In this document: one piece after another, positions 30,799 through 38,968 of the stretch
Numbering within the stretch: position 1 is the first letter of the stretch
How the letters are laid out: each line of letters begins with the position of its first letter
NCBI RefSeq assembly: GCF_001425665.1
Contig: NZ_LMCX01000001.1
Span: 801,650 to 865,649, forward strand
Length of the DNA: 64,000 nt
Direction of reading: 5' to 3'
DNA from: Yonghaparkia sp. Root332
Lineage (GTDB): Bacteria; Actinomycetota; Actinomycetes; Actinomycetales; Microbacteriaceae
Program-made: the position numbers and the translations under genes
The notes under the pieces: generated by a model
Told to the model about the DNA's origin: nothing
The model's database searches: none
Seen by the model: only the letters and a program-made list of their open reading frames with translations

Positions 30799-32532
30799 GT
30801 GCCGTCATTGACCGAGGTGCTCATCATCCGCGGCATCATGCCCATCGAGACGCTCGACGTGATGAGCGACGATCCGCTCGCCGAGGCCCACATCATCCAG
30901 ATGTTCATGGATGAGGGGCGCGTGACCCCGGGTCAGATCGCCTCCGCGCGCGCCGAGGTCATGGGCCTGTCGTTCGTCGAGCTCTCCGAGTACCCGATCG
31001 ATCGCACGGCCGTCGCGCTCGTGCCGGCCGCGCTCTGCAAGCGGCACAAGGTCCTGCCGATCCACATCGCCGGCGAGATGCTCACGCTCGCGATGGTCAA
31101 CCCCGATGACGTCTTCGCCCTCGACGACGTCCGCGCCGCGACCCGCATGCGCATCGTGCCGATCGTCGCGGAGGAGACCGACCTCGTCGAGGCGGTCGAG
31201 AAGTTCCACCGGGCCGACAGCGAGCTCAACGAGCTGTCGAACGTGCTCGAGGAGGAGAACAGGCCGGAGGACCTGTCGGCGGTCGCGCTGCGCGACGCCG
31301 ACGCCGACGATGCGCCGATCGTGCGATTCGTGAACCTCATCATCGGTCAGGCGATCCAGGACAGCGCCTCGGACATCCATATCGAACCGGGTGAGCACGA
31401 GCTGCGCGTGCGGTACCGCATCGACGGCGTCCTCCACGAGATGCAGGCCGCGCCCCGCTCGGTCACCAACGGCGTCATCTCGCGCCTGAAGATCATGAGC
31501 GACATCGACATCGCCGAGCGCCGCAAGCCGCAGGACGGCCGCATGTCGGTCAGCCATGGGGGCCGCCAGATCGACCTCCGCGTCGCGACCCTGCCGACGG
31601 TGTACGGCGAGAAGGTCGTCATGCGAATCCTCGACAACAACGCCACGCGCCGCGACATGAGCGAGCTGCAGCTGCTCGAGTACAACTTCGAGGTCTTCAA
31701 GAACTCGTACACGAAGCCCTACGGCATGATCCTCGTCACCGGTCCGACCGGTTCGGGCAAGTCGACGACGCTCTACACGACCCTCCACGCGGTCGCGAAG
31801 CCCGAGATCAACGTCATCACCGTCGAGGACCCGGTCGAGTACCGCATGGCCGGCATCAACCAGGTGCAGGTGAACCCGAAGGCGGGCCTCACGTTCGCGA
31901 GCGCGCTGCGCAGCATCCTGCGATCCGACCCGGATGTCGTGCTCCTCGGTGAGATCCGCGACAAGGAGACCGCGCAGATCGCGATCGAGGCCTCGCTCAC
32001 GGGTCACCTCGTGCTGTCGACCCTGCACACGAACGACGCGCCGAGCGCGATCACCCGACTCATCGAGATGGACATCGAACCCTTCCTCGTCGGCTCGGCC
32101 CTCGACTGCGTCGTCGCCCAGCGCCTCGCGCGCCGCCTCTGCGACCGCTGCAAGGCTCCGTATCAGGGCGACACCGAGCAGATGGCGTTCGGCGTGAGCC
32201 TCGCGCAGGCCTTCGGCGAGACGGGCTTCACGACCGAGGACGGCGAGGAGCGCACGGCCGGCACGGCCCTCGCGTTCGCCTCCGGCCCCACGCTCTACAA
32301 GCCGGTCGGCTGCTCGGCCTGCTCGAACACCGGCTACCGCGGCCGCCTCGCCCTGCACGAGGTCATGGCCGTGACGGAGGAGATCGAGCGCCTCGCCGTG
32401 GCGCGCGCCTCGGCCGCCGAGATCCAGAAGGTCGCGCTCGCCCAGGGCATGCGCACCCTCCGCCAGGACGGCTGGGAGAAGGCCAAGCTCGGCCTCACCT
32501 CCGTCGACGAGATCATGCGCGTGGTCGCGTGA
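30799..32532 (+). CDS. pilB: Type IV pilus extension ATPase PilB (GspE family)
   Basis: A 577-residue GspE/PilB-type hexameric ATPase that powers pilus extension in the cytoplasm. An N-terminal MshEN-like domain (about 1-150) is followed by the N2 domain with SASDIHIEP, the Walker A GPTGSGKST at about residue 314, the Asp/His boxes and LGEIRDKETA. A tetracysteine zinc site is formed by CDRC and CSAC (about 447-508). The start is a GTG with GGGGGGAG upstream; a longer open frame has no other support. pilT follows after 40 bases. Confidence 0.93.
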   Translation: MPSLTEVLIIRGIMPIETLDVMSDDPLAEAHIIQMFMDEGRVTPGQIASARAEVMGLSFVELSEYPIDRTAVALVPAALCKRHKVLPIHIAGEMLTLAMVNPDDVFALDDVRAATRMRIVPIVAEETDLVEAVEKFHRADSELNELSNVLEEENRPEDLSAVALRDADADDAPIVRFVNLIIGQAIQDSASDIHIEPGEHELRVRYRIDGVLHEMQAAPRSVTNGVISRLKIMSDIDIAERRKPQDGRMSVSHGGRQIDLRVATLPTVYGEKVVMRILDNNATRRDMSELQLLEYNFEVFKNSYTKPYGMILVTGPTGSGKSTTLYTTLHAVAKPEINVITVEDPVEYRMAGINQVQVNPKAGLTFASALRSILRSDPDVVLLGEIRDKETAQIAIEASLTGHLVLSTLHTNDAPSAITRLIEMDIEPFLVGSALDCVVAQRLARRLCDRCKAPYQGDTEQMAFGVSLAQAFGETGFTTEDGEERTAGTALAFASGPTLYKPVGCSACSNTGYRGRLALHEVMAVTEEIERLAVARASAAEIQKVALAQGMRTLRQDGWEKAKLGLTSVDEIMRVVA

Positions 32533-32572
32533 GCCCCGCCCCATCGACCCGACGCCGCCGTAAGGAGCACTC

Positions 32573-34360
32573 ATGACCGACCGACCGATCCACGAGATCC
32601 CGATGGACCCGGAGGACTCCGACCTGTCCTTCCTGCGCCGGGCCGCCGCGGCGGGCGGTCGCGTCTCGCCCGCCGACTGGGATGCCCTCGCCGCCGCCGC
32701 AGGAGCGGGCCCGTCCGGCGCCCCGAGCGCGGTGCCGAGCGCCGCCGACGTCGTCGCTTCGGCGAGCGCCCTGCCGCTCAACGTCACGCAGACGGGGATG
32801 CCCGGGGTTCCGCCGAGCGCGCCGCCCACGATGCCGCCGCCCGGCTCCACCGCGCCCTACAACGCGCCGCCGCCCGCGAGCTCGCCGCTCAGCGCGCCGC
32901 CGCCCGTCGGGTCGTCGCCTCTCGCGTCCTCGTCGCTGTCGGCTCCGCCGCCGGTGGGTGGCGCGCCGCTCTCAGCGCCGCCGCCCGTCGGTGCGCCGGC
33001 ACCCGTCAGCACGCCCGGGCCCGTGGGCGGACCCCCGCCCGTCGCGGCCTCGGCGCCTCCGATCGTGCCGAGCGGAGCATCCACCCCGCGGGTCGAGCCG
33101 GTCGTGCCGCTGCCCGCGAGCTCGTCCCGGGCCGAATGGAGCCCCTCCGAGTGGGAGGCCTCCGCGCCCGCCCCGACGACGTCGGCGCCGGCCTCGGCCG
33201 CCGCGCCGATCCGTCACGGCGACCCGAAGGGCGACCCCGAACTGCTCGCGGCGCTGCACGAGCTCGTCGCGACGCGCGGCTCCGACCTGCACGTGTCGAA
33301 GAACGCGCCGCCCATGGTGCGCATCGACGGCACGCTGCGGCCGGTGCAGTCGACGGGCATCTGGGACGCCGATCGCGTCGCCCGCGCCCTCTACTCGATC
33401 GTGACGCCCGCGCAGATGGCGCAGTTCGAGGAGAAGCAGGAGCTCGACTTCGCCTTCCCTCTCACCGAGCAGTCGCGCTTCCGCGTGAACTTCTACCGCC
33501 AGCGCGGCACGATCGGTGCGGCCTTCCGTCTCATCCCGACCGACATCAAGAAGCTCGACGATCTGGGCGTGCCCGAGGTGGTCGGCCGCTTCTCGACCCT
33601 GCCGCGCGGCCTCGTGCTCGTGACGGGGCCGACCGGTTCGGGCAAGTCGACGACGCTCGCCGCGCTCATCGACCTCGTCAACGAGACCCGGGCCGACCAC
33701 ATCATGACGGTCGAGGACCCGATCGAGTTCGTGCACAAGAACAAGAAGTCGCTCGTCAACCAGCGCGAGGTCGGCGCCGACACGCACTCGTTCCAGAACG
33801 CGCTCAAGCACGTGCTGCGGCAGGACCCGGATGTGATCCTGATCGGCGAGCTCCGCGACCTCGAGACCATCTCGACGGCGCTGACCGCCGCCGAGACCGG
33901 TCACCTCGTGTTCGCGACGCTCCATACGCAGGATGCCGGGCAGACGATCGACCGCATCATCGACGTCTTCCCGCCCTTCCAGCAGGGGCAGGTGCGGCAG
34001 CAGCTCGCCGCGACCCTCCAGGGCGTCGTCTGCCAGACCCTCGTCAAGAGGGCGACCGGGCAGGGCCGAGCGGTCGCGACCGAGGTGCTCGTCGCGACGC
34101 CCGCCATCGCGAACCTGATCCGCGAGGGCAAGACCTACCAGATCGGCTCGGCCATGCAGGCCGGCCGCGGGTCCGGAATGCACACGATGGACCAGCACCT
34201 CGCCGAGCTCGTCAACGCGGGCACCATCACGATCACGGCCGCGCGCGAGAAGGCGCACGACCACGACACGCTGCAGCGCCTCGTGACGCGGCAGGACGGC
34301 GCCGCCTTCGACCCGGCTGCCGACTTCGACCGCATGCAGGCTGCAGGAGGCCAGTCATGA
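32573..34360 (+). CDS. pilT: Type IV pilus retraction ATPase PilT with proline-rich N-terminal extension
   Basis: A 595-residue protein; ordinary PilT is about 350. Residues about 220-595 are a complete PilT: GSDLHVSKNAPPMVRIDG, Walker A GPTGSGKST near 353, GELRDLET, the His box GHLVFATLHTQDA, and AIANLIREGKTYQI, the variant of the AIRNLIRE retraction motif. Residues 1-220 are disordered, rich in Pro, Ala and Ser, with several SAPPPVG repeats (about 100-145), and a short structured head (LSFLRRAAAAGGRVSPADWDALA) at 17-40. AAGGAG precedes the ATG. It retracts pili with PilB as antagonist; the extension may tether or regulate it. Confidence 0.92.
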   Translation: MTDRPIHEIPMDPEDSDLSFLRRAAAAGGRVSPADWDALAAAAGAGPSGAPSAVPSAADVVASASALPLNVTQTGMPGVPPSAPPTMPPPGSTAPYNAPPPASSPLSAPPPVGSSPLASSSLSAPPPVGGAPLSAPPPVGAPAPVSTPGPVGGPPPVAASAPPIVPSGASTPRVEPVVPLPASSSRAEWSPSEWEASAPAPTTSAPASAAAPIRHGDPKGDPELLAALHELVATRGSDLHVSKNAPPMVRIDGTLRPVQSTGIWDADRVARALYSIVTPAQMAQFEEKQELDFAFPLTEQSRFRVNFYRQRGTIGAAFRLIPTDIKKLDDLGVPEVVGRFSTLPRGLVLVTGPTGSGKSTTLAALIDLVNETRADHIMTVEDPIEFVHKNKKSLVNQREVGADTHSFQNALKHVLRQDPDVILIGELRDLETISTALTAAETGHLVFATLHTQDAGQTIDRIIDVFPPFQQGQVRQQLAATLQGVVCQTLVKRATGQGRAVATEVLVATPAIANLIREGKTYQIGSAMQAGRGSGMHTMDQHLAELVNAGTITITAAREKAHDHDTLQRLVTRQDGAAFDPAADFDRMQAAGGQS

Positions 34361-35583
34361 CGAACGTTCTCACCTACACCTATCGGGGCAAGGATGCCGC
34401 CGGCAAGAAGGTCAGCGGCTCGGTCGACGGAGCCTCGGAGGCCGCCGCGACGATGCGGCTGCGGTCGATGGGGATCCAGCCGGAGACGGTGCGCCAGGCC
34501 GGGACCGGGATCAACAAGGAGATCTCGCTCGGCGGGCTGTTCCAGAAGAAGGTAGGACTGAAGGATCTCGCCGTCATGAGTCGGCAACTCGCCACGATGA
34601 TCTCCTCGGGCCTCGCGCTGATGCGGGCGCTGTCGATCCTGGCGGAGCAGAGCGAGAATCCGAAACTGCGCGACACCATCGACGAGGTGCGCAAGGAGGT
34701 CGAGGGCGGCCTGTCGCTCTCCGATGCGATCGCGAAGCACCCTCTGGTGTTCCCACCCCTCTTCATCAACCTCGTCCGCGCCGGCGAGACCGGTGGCTTC
34801 CTGGAGGAGTCGCTCAAGTCCGTCGCGGAGAACTACGAAAAGGAGGTCAAGCTTCGAGGGACGATCAAATCAGCGCTGACCTACCCCGTCGTCGTGCTCG
34901 TCATGGCAGTGGTCGGCATGATCGGCATGATCGTGTTCATCGTTCCGGTATTCAAAGCGATGTTCGAGGGACTCGGTGGTGAGCTGCCACTTCCGACGCA
35001 ATTCCTCGTCGTGCTGTCGGAAAGCGCTCCCTTCTGGCTTCCGGTCCTGATTATCGGACTGATCGCGTTCAGTATCTGGTGGGGCAAGAACAAGCATCGC
35101 CCTGAAGTGCGCAATGTGGTCGACCCGATGAAGCTTAAGGCGCCGGTGTTTGGGCAACTTGCCAAGAAGATCGCCATCGCGCGCTTCACTCGCAACTTCG
35201 GCACGATGATGAGGTCCGGTGTTCCCATCCTCCAGGCGCTCTCGATCGTGGGTGCCACGTCGGGGAACTTCGTGATTGAGAAGGCGCTCGTTAACGTGCA
35301 GGAGAGCGTCCGGCAAGGCAAGAGCATCGCCGCACCGCTCGCCGAGGAGCCGGTCTTCCCGTCCATGGTCACGCAGATGATCTCCGTCGGCGAGGACTCC
35401 GGTTCGCTGGAGATGATGCTCGAGAAGATCTCCGACTTCTACGACGCCGAGGTCGAATCGACGACCGAGCAGCTGACCGCCCTCATCGAGCCCCTCATGA
35501 TCGCCTTCATGGGCGTGCTCCTCGGCGGCATGATCGTCGCGCTCTACCTCCCCGTGTTCAACATCTTCACGCTCGTCAAGTAG
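34357..35583 (+). CDS. pilC: Type IV pilus inner-membrane platform protein PilC (GspF family)
   Basis: A 408-residue GspF/PilC protein, the membrane platform on which PilB and PilT act. Two GspF domains are visible, one starting LAVMSRQLATMISSGLALMRAL and its repeat ARFTRNFGTMMRSGVPILQAL, each followed by a GE-TGGFLEE/GEDSGSLEMM motif. Three membrane segments lie near 175-195, 225-245 and 380-400. The ATG overlaps the pilT stop (ATGA). Codon use in the middle (about 34,540-35,340) is more A/T-rich than at either end, suggesting recombination. A hairpin follows the stop. Confidence 0.93.
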   Translation: MTNVLTYTYRGKDAAGKKVSGSVDGASEAAATMRLRSMGIQPETVRQAGTGINKEISLGGLFQKKVGLKDLAVMSRQLATMISSGLALMRALSILAEQSENPKLRDTIDEVRKEVEGGLSLSDAIAKHPLVFPPLFINLVRAGETGGFLEESLKSVAENYEKEVKLRGTIKSALTYPVVVLVMAVVGMIGMIVFIVPVFKAMFEGLGGELPLPTQFLVVLSESAPFWLPVLIIGLIAFSIWWGKNKHRPEVRNVVDPMKLKAPVFGQLAKKIAIARFTRNFGTMMRSGVPILQALSIVGATSGNFVIEKALVNVQESVRQGKSIAAPLAEEPVFPSMVTQMISVGEDSGSLEMMLEKISDFYDAEVESTTEQLTALIEPLMIAFMGVLLGGMIVALYLPVFNIFTLVK

Positions 35584-35602
35584 GGCCGCCGGCCGGCGGT
35601 CC
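35583..35602 (+). terminator. Hairpin after pilC
   Basis: GGGCCGCC and GGCGGTCC pair (one G-U) around a GGCC loop, overlapping the pilC stop. It may reduce read-through into the pilin gene. Confidence 0.45.
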
Positions 35603-35632
35603 CCAGAAAGGCCGACCCTCGTTCGCGTCACC

Positions 35633-35657
35633 CCCCTACTGGGGAATGGGCAAGGCG
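35633..35657 (+). promoter_or_regulatory. Operator-like site E upstream of the major pilin gene
   Basis: CCCCTACTGGGG (35633-35644) followed by AATGGGC shares CTACT-N4-AATGGGC with the pilB upstream region and ACTGGGGA with site C. The AT-rich tract GAAAAATATG at 35661-35670 is the probable -10 area. Small inverted repeats GAGAG-TT-CTCTC and GTTCA-CC-TGAAC lie in the leader before the ATG. Confidence 0.4.
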
Positions 35658-35748
35658 CACGAAAAATATGAGAGTTCTCTCAAGGGGGCAGTTTCATTGG
35701 GGGCCCGCCTGTCACTCAGTTCACCTGAACAGGAATGGAAACAACATC

Positions 35749-36183
35749 ATGATCAAGCTTCACGACAAGCTCGCGCAGGTTCGCGCGGCCCGCGAAGAGG
35801 GCGAGAAGGGCTTCACGCTCATCGAGCTCCTCGTCGTCGTCATCATCATCGGCATCCTCGCCGCGATCGCCATCCCGATCTTCCTTGGGCAGCAGGAGCA
35901 GGCGAAGGGCAGCGCGGTCGAGTCAGCCGTCACCAATGCCAAGACCCAGGTCGTGGCCTTCGTTGTCGAGAACGGCACCTTCCCGGACACCACGCAGCTT
36001 GGCACCATCGCCACCGAAGCTGCAGGGAGCGATCTGGTGAACATCACCATCGCGGGCACTGCGGCAGCCTTCTGCGTTTCGGGTACCCACGACGAGGTGA
36101 CGGGCAAGAGCTGGGCCGCCGATGACAAGAGCGGCGTCATCGAGGGCACTTGCGTCTCGAACGTCGCAACGCCTGCCGCCTAG
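35749..36183 (+). CDS. pilA: Major type IV pilin
   Basis: A 144-residue type IV pilin. The leader MIKLHDKLAQVRAAREEGEKG is followed by FTLIELLVVVIIIGILAAIA, with cleavage after the Gly and the conserved Glu5. Residues IPIFLGQQEQAKGSAVES continue the long N-terminal helix. Two Cys (AAFCVSG, GTCVSN) could close the C-terminal loop. It forms its own transcription unit between two hairpins, with a long leader, as expected for the most abundant pilus subunit. Ribosome site GGAA is modest. Codon use is relaxed compared with flanking regions. Confidence 0.92.
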   Translation: MIKLHDKLAQVRAAREEGEKGFTLIELLVVVIIIGILAAIAIPIFLGQQEQAKGSAVESAVTNAKTQVVAFVVENGTFPDTTQLGTIATEAAGSDLVNITIAGTAAAFCVSGTHDEVTGKSWAADDKSGVIEGTCVSNVATPAA

Positions 36184-36206
36184 TCCGCCTCTAGATCGGA
36201 CTTCCT

Positions 36207-36239
36207 GACGGGGTGCCACGCACAGCGTGGCGCCCCGTC
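36207..36239 (+). terminator. Terminator after the major pilin gene
   Basis: A 15-base stem (GACGGGGTGCCACGC with its complement, one G-U) around an ACA loop, followed by CTCGGGCTTT. It should isolate the pilin message from the minor pilin genes. Confidence 0.75.
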
Positions 36240-36309
36240 CTCGGGCTTTGCGCAGGTCCGGCCGCTCAATCGGAGTGGCGAACACATCCAAGCGAGGAGG
36301 GGGTGGGAC

Positions 36310-36741
36310 ATGAACACGAACTGCAGTGAACAACGAAGTGAGCGGGACGATGACGCTGGGTTCGGACTGGTCGAGATCGTCATCTCCATGTTCCTCCTGG
36401 CCCTCCTCGCAGTCGCCTTCCTTCCTCTGCTCGTTGACTCGTTGCGGACGACTGTCCGCAACGCGACGACGGCGACGGCGACTCAGCTCGTCAGCGAGCA
36501 GCTTGACGCGGTGAGCTTGCTCTCGCGCACGTGCGCCGCCCTGGCCGCCTTCGAGGGGGCGACCGTGCCTACAGTCACGGACGAGAGGGGCACGATCTAT
36601 ACCGCAACGCGCAACGCGGCGACCTGTCCCTCGTCGGGATATCCGCTCTCCGTCGCAGTGACTGTCTCCGTCTCCGCTGACAGCCAGCCGGGTCTGATAG
36701 TCGAGTCCACGACAACGGTCATCATCGAGAGCGCCAACTGA
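36310..36741 (+). CDS. Minor pilin, PilV/PulG-like
   Basis: A 143-residue protein with a prepilin segment GFGLVEIVISMFLLALLAVAF near residues 17-37, cleavage expected after Gly17 or Gly19, and the Glu5 retained. Two Cys (SRTCAAL, AATCPSS) may bond. Minor pilins of this kind prime pilus assembly or form the tip. GGAGG lies upstream of the ATG. Its stop overlaps the next start by one base (TGATG). Codon use is relaxed. Confidence 0.85.
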   Translation: MNTNCSEQRSERDDDAGFGLVEIVISMFLLALLAVAFLPLLVDSLRTTVRNATTATATQLVSEQLDAVSLLSRTCAALAAFEGATVPTVTDERGTIYTATRNAATCPSSGYPLSVAVTVSVSADSQPGLIVESTTTVIIESAN

Positions 36742-37319
36742 TGATTCATCGCCTGCGCGATCGCGACGAGGGGGTGAGCTTGATCGAGCTCCTCATATAC
36801 ATGTTGCTTGCGGTCATTGTGCTCACAATCATCGCGGCAATCCTTATCAACTCGCTTCGCGCGGAGAACACCGTCCGGACTTCCGCTGAGGCCACCGACA
36901 CCGCGCAACTTGCGGCGCAGTCGCTCAACCGCGGAATCCACAACGCGAGCGCGATTGAGGTGTCGGCACCTGTTGCGGATGTTGCAGTAGTCCGCACCAG
37001 ATCGCTCGACTCATCCTCCGAGGGGGTGTGGCAATGCCAGGCGTGGGTCGTCGTCGACGGCCAGCTCCGCACGACTCGCTCCGATGCTGCTATCCCCGTG
37101 CCCACTACCGCCGCCGAGGTCGCATCCTGGCTACTCGTGGCTGAGGGCGTCGCTCCCATCGGCACCGACCCGATCTTCTCTCTGGCGGCGGACGAGCGGT
37201 CTCTCGCGGTCGGCTTCACCGTCGCGAATGGATCGGGCATTCCGGTCACGCTCGATACGACGATCATCTCGAAGCAACCCATACCCGCCACGGGGAAGGT
37301 CACCGCACCATGTTTCTGA
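36741..37319 (+). CDS. Minor pilin, PilW-like
   Basis: A 192-residue prepilin-like protein: short leader MIHRLRDRDEG, then VSLIELLIYMLLAVIVLTII with Glu5 kept and Val in place of the usual Phe at position 1. A larger globular domain follows, with Cys in WQCQAW and at the C-terminus (APCF). It overlaps the previous and next genes (by one and ten bases), so the three are made together. PilW-like proteins cooperate with PilV and PilX at the pilus tip in other bacteria; here the assignment is by size and order. Confidence 0.82.
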   Translation: MIHRLRDRDEGVSLIELLIYMLLAVIVLTIIAAILINSLRAENTVRTSAEATDTAQLAAQSLNRGIHNASAIEVSAPVADVAVVRTRSLDSSSEGVWQCQAWVVVDGQLRTTRSDAAIPVPTTAAEVASWLLVAEGVAPIGTDPIFSLAADERSLAVGFTVANGSGIPVTLDTTIISKQPIPATGKVTAPCF

Positions 37320-38968
37320 GCAGATTCCTGAACACCCGTCGGGACGACCGCGGCAGCGCGCTCATCGGCGTCATCGCCCTCCTGGGCGTGACGGGCGTCA
37401 TCGCCGTCACGGTCGGCACCGTGAGCGTCAGCTCCCTGCAGACCACGAACGGAGCGGCTGCGTCCGTCGAGGCCCGAGGGGCCGCCGAGGCCGGCATCAA
37501 CGCCGCCGAGCTCGCGCTCCGCGGCGCCGGCGGCTGCCCGTCCTCGGGCACGATCACTCGCACGACGGCGCCCGCCTACACGGTCGAGATCCAGCACGAC
37601 ACCGGCTCCGGCTGGTCCGACGGGTGCCCGCCCAACACCGCGACGCAGGTGCGGTTCGTCTCGACGGGCCTCGCCGAGCGCCCCACATTCGGGGCGAGCG
37701 ACATCGGAGGCGAGCGCGTCGTCGAGGCGGTGTACCAGTACATCCCCGAGTACGTCGAAGTGCCCGACATCGACCCGGCCGTGTACGCCTACTCCATCGA
37801 CGGCGTGCTGAAGAAGTTCGTCCTCGACTCCGCCGACTTCACGATCTCGGCAGACGTGCAGATCAAGACGGGCGACTTCGAGTGCTCGAACAACGCCTCG
37901 GTGGCGGGGGACGTCATCCTCGCCAACGGCGCAGCGGACCTCACGGCGTGCACGATCGCCGGAACCCTCCACGTCACGAAGGGGGCGGGCATCGACGGGG
38001 CCAGTCTCGTCACGGGCGACGTCATCGCCGGCGGTGACGGCATCACCGGCACGAACCCGACCGTCCGCATCGAGGCGGGCACCCGCGTCAACGGGAACGT
38101 GTTCGCCGGCGGGAACGTGAGCGTGCTCAGCGGCTCCGGCTCGCAGGTGCTCGGCAACGTCACCGCCACCCGCGACACGTCCACGAAGGTCATCGTCGCC
38201 AACGGGTCGACGATCGGCGGCAACGTCCTCAGCTCCGGCACGATCCAGCGCAACGGGACGATCAGCGGCACGCAGTCCACCGCGGTCACCGGGCTGCAGG
38301 CGCCCATCGCCCCGCGCGTCCCCAACTGGGTGGACATGCCCTGGGCCGTGACGAACGCGACGCAGTTCCAGGCGACCACCTGGTACCAGCAGGGCTTCAC
38401 CAACCGCGTGACCTGGACAGGCAGCTGCACGATGGGCAGCCTCGACCCGCGATGGGTGGCGCTGTCGCTGTACACGACGCCGACAGTGATCGACGCGACC
38501 GGGTGCATCGGCGGGGTCACGACCAACAACAACCTGAGCCCCAACATCGGTCTCTCCACGAACATCGTCTTCATCGCGGACAAGTTCACGTTCAACAAGC
38601 TCTACTTCGCGTCGTCCGTGCCATCGGTCAACCGCAAGCTGTACTTCGTCGTGCCCGACAACACGGCGGATGAGCTGCCGACCTGCACGGGCGAGGCGGG
38701 CAACATCTACCTGACGAACGAGGCCGACATCCAGTCGACGGTCTCCGCCTTCCTCTACTCGCCGTGCGAGATCATCTCCGACCGGAACGGTCTCCGCGGC
38801 CAGCTCTACGGCGGCGTGATCGACTTCGACCAGCAGGCGCAGATGACCTACGTGCCCACGTCGCCCCCCGGTGTCGACTTCAGCGCGAGCCTGCCGCCCG
38901 TGTTCCAGCTCGTGGGCGCCTACCTCGGCGACCGCCTGAGCATCCGCGAGGTCGCGTCCGGTGGGTGA
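37310..38968 (+). CDS. Pilin-like surface protein with polymer-forming beta-solenoid region (PilX position)
   Basis: A 552-residue protein. Residues 12-38 (DDRGSALIGVIALLGVTGVIAV) form a pilin-like hydrophobic N-terminus without Glu5, as in PilX-like proteins. Residues about 180-320 show repeated short turns of the type VAGDVILANGA, VTGDVIAGGD, VNGNVFAGGN, VLGNVTATRD, IGGNVLSSG, typical of a beta-solenoid related to polymer-forming (bactofilin-like) repeats. The C-terminal 200 residues look globular with several Cys. A large pilus-tip or surface adhesin is the best guess. Codon use returns to high GC here. Confidence 0.7.
   Translation: MFLSRFLNTRRDDRGSALIGVIALLGVTGVIAVTVGTVSVSSLQTTNGAAASVEARGAAEAGINAAELALRGAGGCPSSGTITRTTAPAYTVEIQHDTGSGWSDGCPPNTATQVRFVSTGLAERPTFGASDIGGERVVEAVYQYIPEYVEVPDIDPAVYAYSIDGVLKKFVLDSADFTISADVQIKTGDFECSNNASVAGDVILANGAADLTACTIAGTLHVTKGAGIDGASLVTGDVIAGGDGITGTNPTVRIEAGTRVNGNVFAGGNVSVLSGSGSQVLGNVTATRDTSTKVIVANGSTIGGNVLSSGTIQRNGTISGTQSTAVTGLQAPIAPRVPNWVDMPWAVTNATQFQATTWYQQGFTNRVTWTGSCTMGSLDPRWVALSLYTTPTVIDATGCIGGVTTNNNLSPNIGLSTNIVFIADKFTFNKLYFASSVPSVNRKLYFVVPDNTADELPTCTGEAGNIYLTNEADIQSTVSAFLYSPCEIISDRNGLRGQLYGGVIDFDQQAQMTYVPTSPPGVDFSASLPPVFQLVGAYLGDRLSIREVASGG

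Noticed and set aside
35640..35748. A riboswitch, such as a c-di-GMP sensor, in the major pilin leader
   Set aside because: The conserved c-di-GMP motifs were not seen; only short inverted repeats are present.
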